A DNA stretch of 6,183 nucleotides, taken from contig JAJRXN010000076.1 of assembly GCA_024276295.1 (NCBI GenBank), positions 1 to 6,183 of the forward strand, in the 5' to 3' direction. Both the position numbers and the translations under genes were made by a program. The notes beneath the pieces are model-generated. The model saw only the letters and a program-made list of their open reading frames with translations, did not search any database and was not told the DNA's origin. How positions within the stretch are numbered: the first letter of the stretch is position 1; each line of letters starts with the position of its first letter. This DNA comes from Acidobacteriota bacterium. GTDB lineage: Bacteria > Acidobacteriota > Polarisedimenticolia > J045. This document shows, one piece after another, positions 4,078-6,183 of the stretch.

Positions 4078-6183
4078 TCACGGCCCCTCGGTCCCGCAGG
4101 CGTTGACTCCCCGGACGAGATAGAACCACGTCTCGCCGTCGCCGCCGGTTTCCTCGTCCTCGTACAGCGCCTCGCCGGTCTCGGCGTGGAGCACGAACGA
4201 AGTCGGATCCGGAGAGCCGGAGCGGTAGACGCGGTAGCTGACGGCCGCGGCATCGGCCGGCCATTCGAGCCGCACGTGGGCTGCGCCGACCAGCGAGACG
4301 GTCAGCGGCCCGATCGAGGCCGGATCGGGTCGGGTCGTCGTGTCGCGCGTCGCGCGCCGGACCAGGTTGCCGTCCATCAGCCCGCCGTGGTCCGGCCCGT
4401 CGCCGCACGTCTCGTCGTTCTCCGCGCGCACCACGTACCAGACATCGGTCCCGGCCGGCGCCGCGTCGTCGGTCCAGTTCGTCACCGACAGGCCGGAGGC
4501 GACGAGGTTGGCCGGCGAGGGCGTGAAGTCGGGCGTCGTGCCGCGGTACACGGCATAGCTGCCCGGTCCGCCCGAGCCCCACGCGGGGGCGGCGGCCCAG
4601 CTCAGCTCGATCCCGCCCGCGGCGCAGGCGGCGCCGTCCCGGGCCGAGGTCAGTCCCGCGAAGGCGGGAGGGACCGTGCAGCCGCCGCACGGGGCGTGGT
4701 CGGGCAGGCTGCCGTCCTTGAGCACGATCTCGTCGATGTTCCAGCCCGAGTACTGCCCGCTGCCGTCGGCGCGCTGCTCGAACCGCAGGCGGATCGCCGG
4801 GAAGCCGTCGGCGAGCGCAGAGATGTCGTAGCGCTCGAGCTGCCAGTCCGGGTCGAACACCGGATCGCCGCTGCTGGTCCAGATCGGGCGCCCGGCGTCG
4901 GTATGCAGCCAGAGCGTCGCGTTGTCGCCGGCGCCGGCGTTGAGGTGCCGGCGGAACAACAGCGTCGTGTCTGTCCAGCTCGTCCCATCGAGCACCGGCG
5001 ACCAGGCGGACTCCATCGCCCCCGGCTCGTAGTCGCCGGTCCAGCCGCCGAGGCCGCTGAGATCGTCGCCGAGCACTCCACCGCGATTCCACGCCGCCGG
5101 AGGATCCGGCCGGCCGCTGCTGCCGCCGAGGCCGGCGGGAGGGCCGGCTTCCCACTCACCGAACAGGTCCCAGCCGGGGGCGCCGGACTCGAAGTCCTCA
5201 CGCCAGTACAGCCCCGGGATGGCATGGGCCTGGAAGTGCATCGGACCGGGCGCGCCGTCGCTGCCCGTCGAGCCGAGCGAGTCCTCGCTTTCGACGCGCA
5301 GGTAGATCGTCTCGCAGGTGTCGAACTCGGACAGGTCGAGCGCGTGATCGGTGGTCAGCGTGTCGTCGCGGGAGACCCGGCCGAGAGCCGGCGTCGGCCC
5401 CCACGAGACGACCGTCGTGCCCGGCTCGTCGGTGACGAAGCGCACCGTGGTGCGCGCGTGGTCGACCGGCTCGAAACGCAGGTCGGAGATCACAGGCCCG
5501 CGGCAGTCCGCGTGGGCCGTGTCCCAGGTCCGCCGCTGTGCGCCGGTCCAGTCGTCTTCGTCTTCGTAGGTCGCGGTCAGCACGTCGCCGTCGGCGAGCT
5601 GCAGCACGCCGTCACTCGCCGCCGCCCCGGCGCCCGTGTCGATCGTTCCGGTGAACGTCGCGCTGTTCGTGCCGTCCTCGGTCAGCACGAGCACCTCGCC
5701 CGCGGGCTCGGTCGTGCTGGTGATCAGCACCGTGGCGGTCTCGACCACGGCCGAGTCGGTGTTGAGGTCCATGTCGTCGACGCGGACACTGATCGTGTCC
5801 AGGCACGAGTACGTGGCACGGTCGAGGCTGACCCGGCCCTCGTGGCACGGGACGAGGCCGTTGCCGAAGTCGCCGAGCGTCTCGAAGTGATGGTAGGCGC
5901 CGCCCGCGTTCGAGATGGCGAGGTTGCCCGCCTCGTCCCGCGAGCGGACCTCGTACCAGTACACCGTGCACTCGGTCAGTCCGGTCAGGCGCATCGAATG
6001 GTCGGTCACCAGCTCCGGGTCGGACATCGTCGTGTCCGGCGGGACGGCGGGGCCCCAGACCAGCACCGAGTCGGCCGGCTCATCGGTGGTCCATACGATC
6101 GTCGCCTCGGTGTCGGTCACGCCGGTCTCGCCGACGCCGGAGATCTCGGGCGCGGTGCAGTCGACGACGGCATCGGCGGCGTA
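4078..6183 (-). CDS. Large exported multidomain protein (Fn3, C2-like, jelly-roll), C-terminal 701 residues, cut by window edge
   Basis: The frame is open to the right edge, so the N-terminus, export signal and any catalytic domain are outside. Numbering from the edge, the domains are: Fn3-like about 9-102 (core IVWTTDEPADSVLVWG, then DHSMRLTGL, then YEVRSRDEAGN); a C2-like beta domain about 115-215 beginning DRATYSCLDTISVRV with DLNTD at 139-143 and ending TYEDEDDWTG; a second Fn3-like domain about 227-318 (CRGPVIS, VTDEPG, TTDHALDL); a MAM/jelly-roll domain about 325-490 (YWREDFESGAPGW, SPVLDG, LLFRRHLN, YSGWNIDEIVLKDG); a third Fn3 about 505-590 (YAVYRGTTPDF, WYVVRAEND); and a fourth about 625-701 (YRVYRSG, FYLVRGVNACGTEGP). 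In known proteins this order often follows a secreted protease domain (S8 subtilase, C25 gingipain-like or M6 type), which is only an inference here. The acidic loops may bind calcium. The stop TGA at 4078-4080 comes directly after GTEGP, shorter than the equivalent end of the neighbouring propeller protein. Confidence 0.87.
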   Translation of the reverse strand, partial: YAADAVVDCTAPEISGVGETGVTDTEATIVWTTDEPADSVLVWGPAVPPDTTMSDPELVTDHSMRLTGLTECTVYWYEVRSRDEAGNLAISNAGGAYHHFETLGDFGNGLVPCHEGRVSLDRATYSCLDTISVRVDDMDLNTDSAVVETATVLITSTTEPAGEVLVLTEDGTNSATFTGTIDTGAGAAASDGVLQLADGDVLTATYEDEDDWTGAQRRTWDTAHADCRGPVISDLRFEPVDHARTTVRFVTDEPGTTVVSWGPTPALGRVSRDDTLTTDHALDLSEFDTCETIYLRVESEDSLGSTGSDGAPGPMHFQAHAIPGLYWREDFESGAPGWDLFGEWEAGPPAGLGGSSGRPDPPAAWNRGGVLGDDLSGLGGWTGDYEPGAMESAWSPVLDGTSWTDTTLLFRRHLNAGAGDNATLWLHTDAGRPIWTSSGDPVFDPDWQLERYDISALADGFPAIRLRFEQRADGSGQYSGWNIDEIVLKDGSLPDHAPCGGCTVPPAFAGLTSARDGAACAAGGIELSWAAAPAWGSGGPGSYAVYRGTTPDFTPSPANLVASGLSVTNWTDDAAPAGTDVWYVVRAENDETCGDGPDHGGLMDGNLVRRATRDTTTRPDPASIGPLTVSLVGAAHVRLEWPADAAAVSYRVYRSGSPDPTSFVLHAETGEALYEDEETGGDGETWFYLVRGVNACGTEGP

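Noticed and set aside
1212..4106. A 964-codon open frame on the plus strand
   Set aside because: It lies antisense to the propeller gene, is Arg/Ala/Val-rich with no recognisable domain or signal, and begins inside the acyltransferase gene. Strong GC bias at third positions removes stops from the opposite strand; the minus strand carries the real family motifs.
3999..4253. Longer propeller gene starting at 4253
   Set aside because: It would overlap the Fn3 gene by 176 bases with low-complexity sequence and bury the signal peptide; the ATG at 3998 has a strong ribosome site.
1..6183. tRNA, rRNA, CRISPR array, insertion sequence or defence system
   Set aside because: Coding sequence fills nearly all the window; no tRNA-like cloverleaf, regularly spaced direct repeats, transposase motifs or terminal inverted repeats were seen.

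Overview
This is a GC-rich bacterial chromosomal window of 6183 bases. It holds two housekeeping-type genes at the left and two large exported, modular proteins on the minus strand that fill the remaining four-fifths. No RNA genes, mobile elements, CRISPR arrays or long non-coding stretches are visible; the only intergenic gaps are 122 and 79 bases. The organism cannot be named from this. Strong GC bias at codon third positions, an aspartate-type (magnesium-class) HemB and multidomain secreted proteins (Fn3, jelly-roll, Asp-box propeller) fit environmental lineages such as Candidatus Eisenbacteria, Krumholzibacteriota, Gemmatimonadota or Acidobacteriota. That placement is inference from protein style, not a phylogenetic result.

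Layout. 1-515 (minus, runs off the left edge): N-terminal 171 residues of porphobilinogen synthase, hemB. 516-637: divergent intergenic region with a Shine-Dalgarno site for each neighbour and an 8-bp inverted repeat. 638-1309 (plus): a short PlsC-type 1-acylglycerol-phosphate acyltransferase. 1278-3998 (minus): one continuous reading frame for a secreted Asp-box (BNR/sortilin-like) beta-propeller protein, interrupted by a single in-frame amber codon at 2163-2165. It therefore reads as a 611-residue N-terminal part and a C-terminal part of up to 294 residues. 4078-6183 (minus, runs off the right edge): the C-terminal 701 residues of a large exported protein with Fn3, C2-like 'DLN' and jelly-roll domains.

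How the genes relate. The two minus-strand genes are 79 bases apart, co-directional, and share a similar C-terminal sequence (a hydrophobic strand followed by GTEGP). They probably form a transcription unit for cell-surface or secreted proteins. The acyltransferase converges on the propeller gene with a 32-bp tail-to-tail overlap. hemB (haem synthesis) and the acyltransferase (membrane lipid synthesis) are divergent neighbours with no evident functional link to the secreted pair.

The most notable observations are the lone amber codon in an otherwise intact propeller gene, the tandem domain unit of about 218 residues in the edge-truncated protein, and the convergent coding overlap. I see no strong evidence for a new defence or mobile system here.
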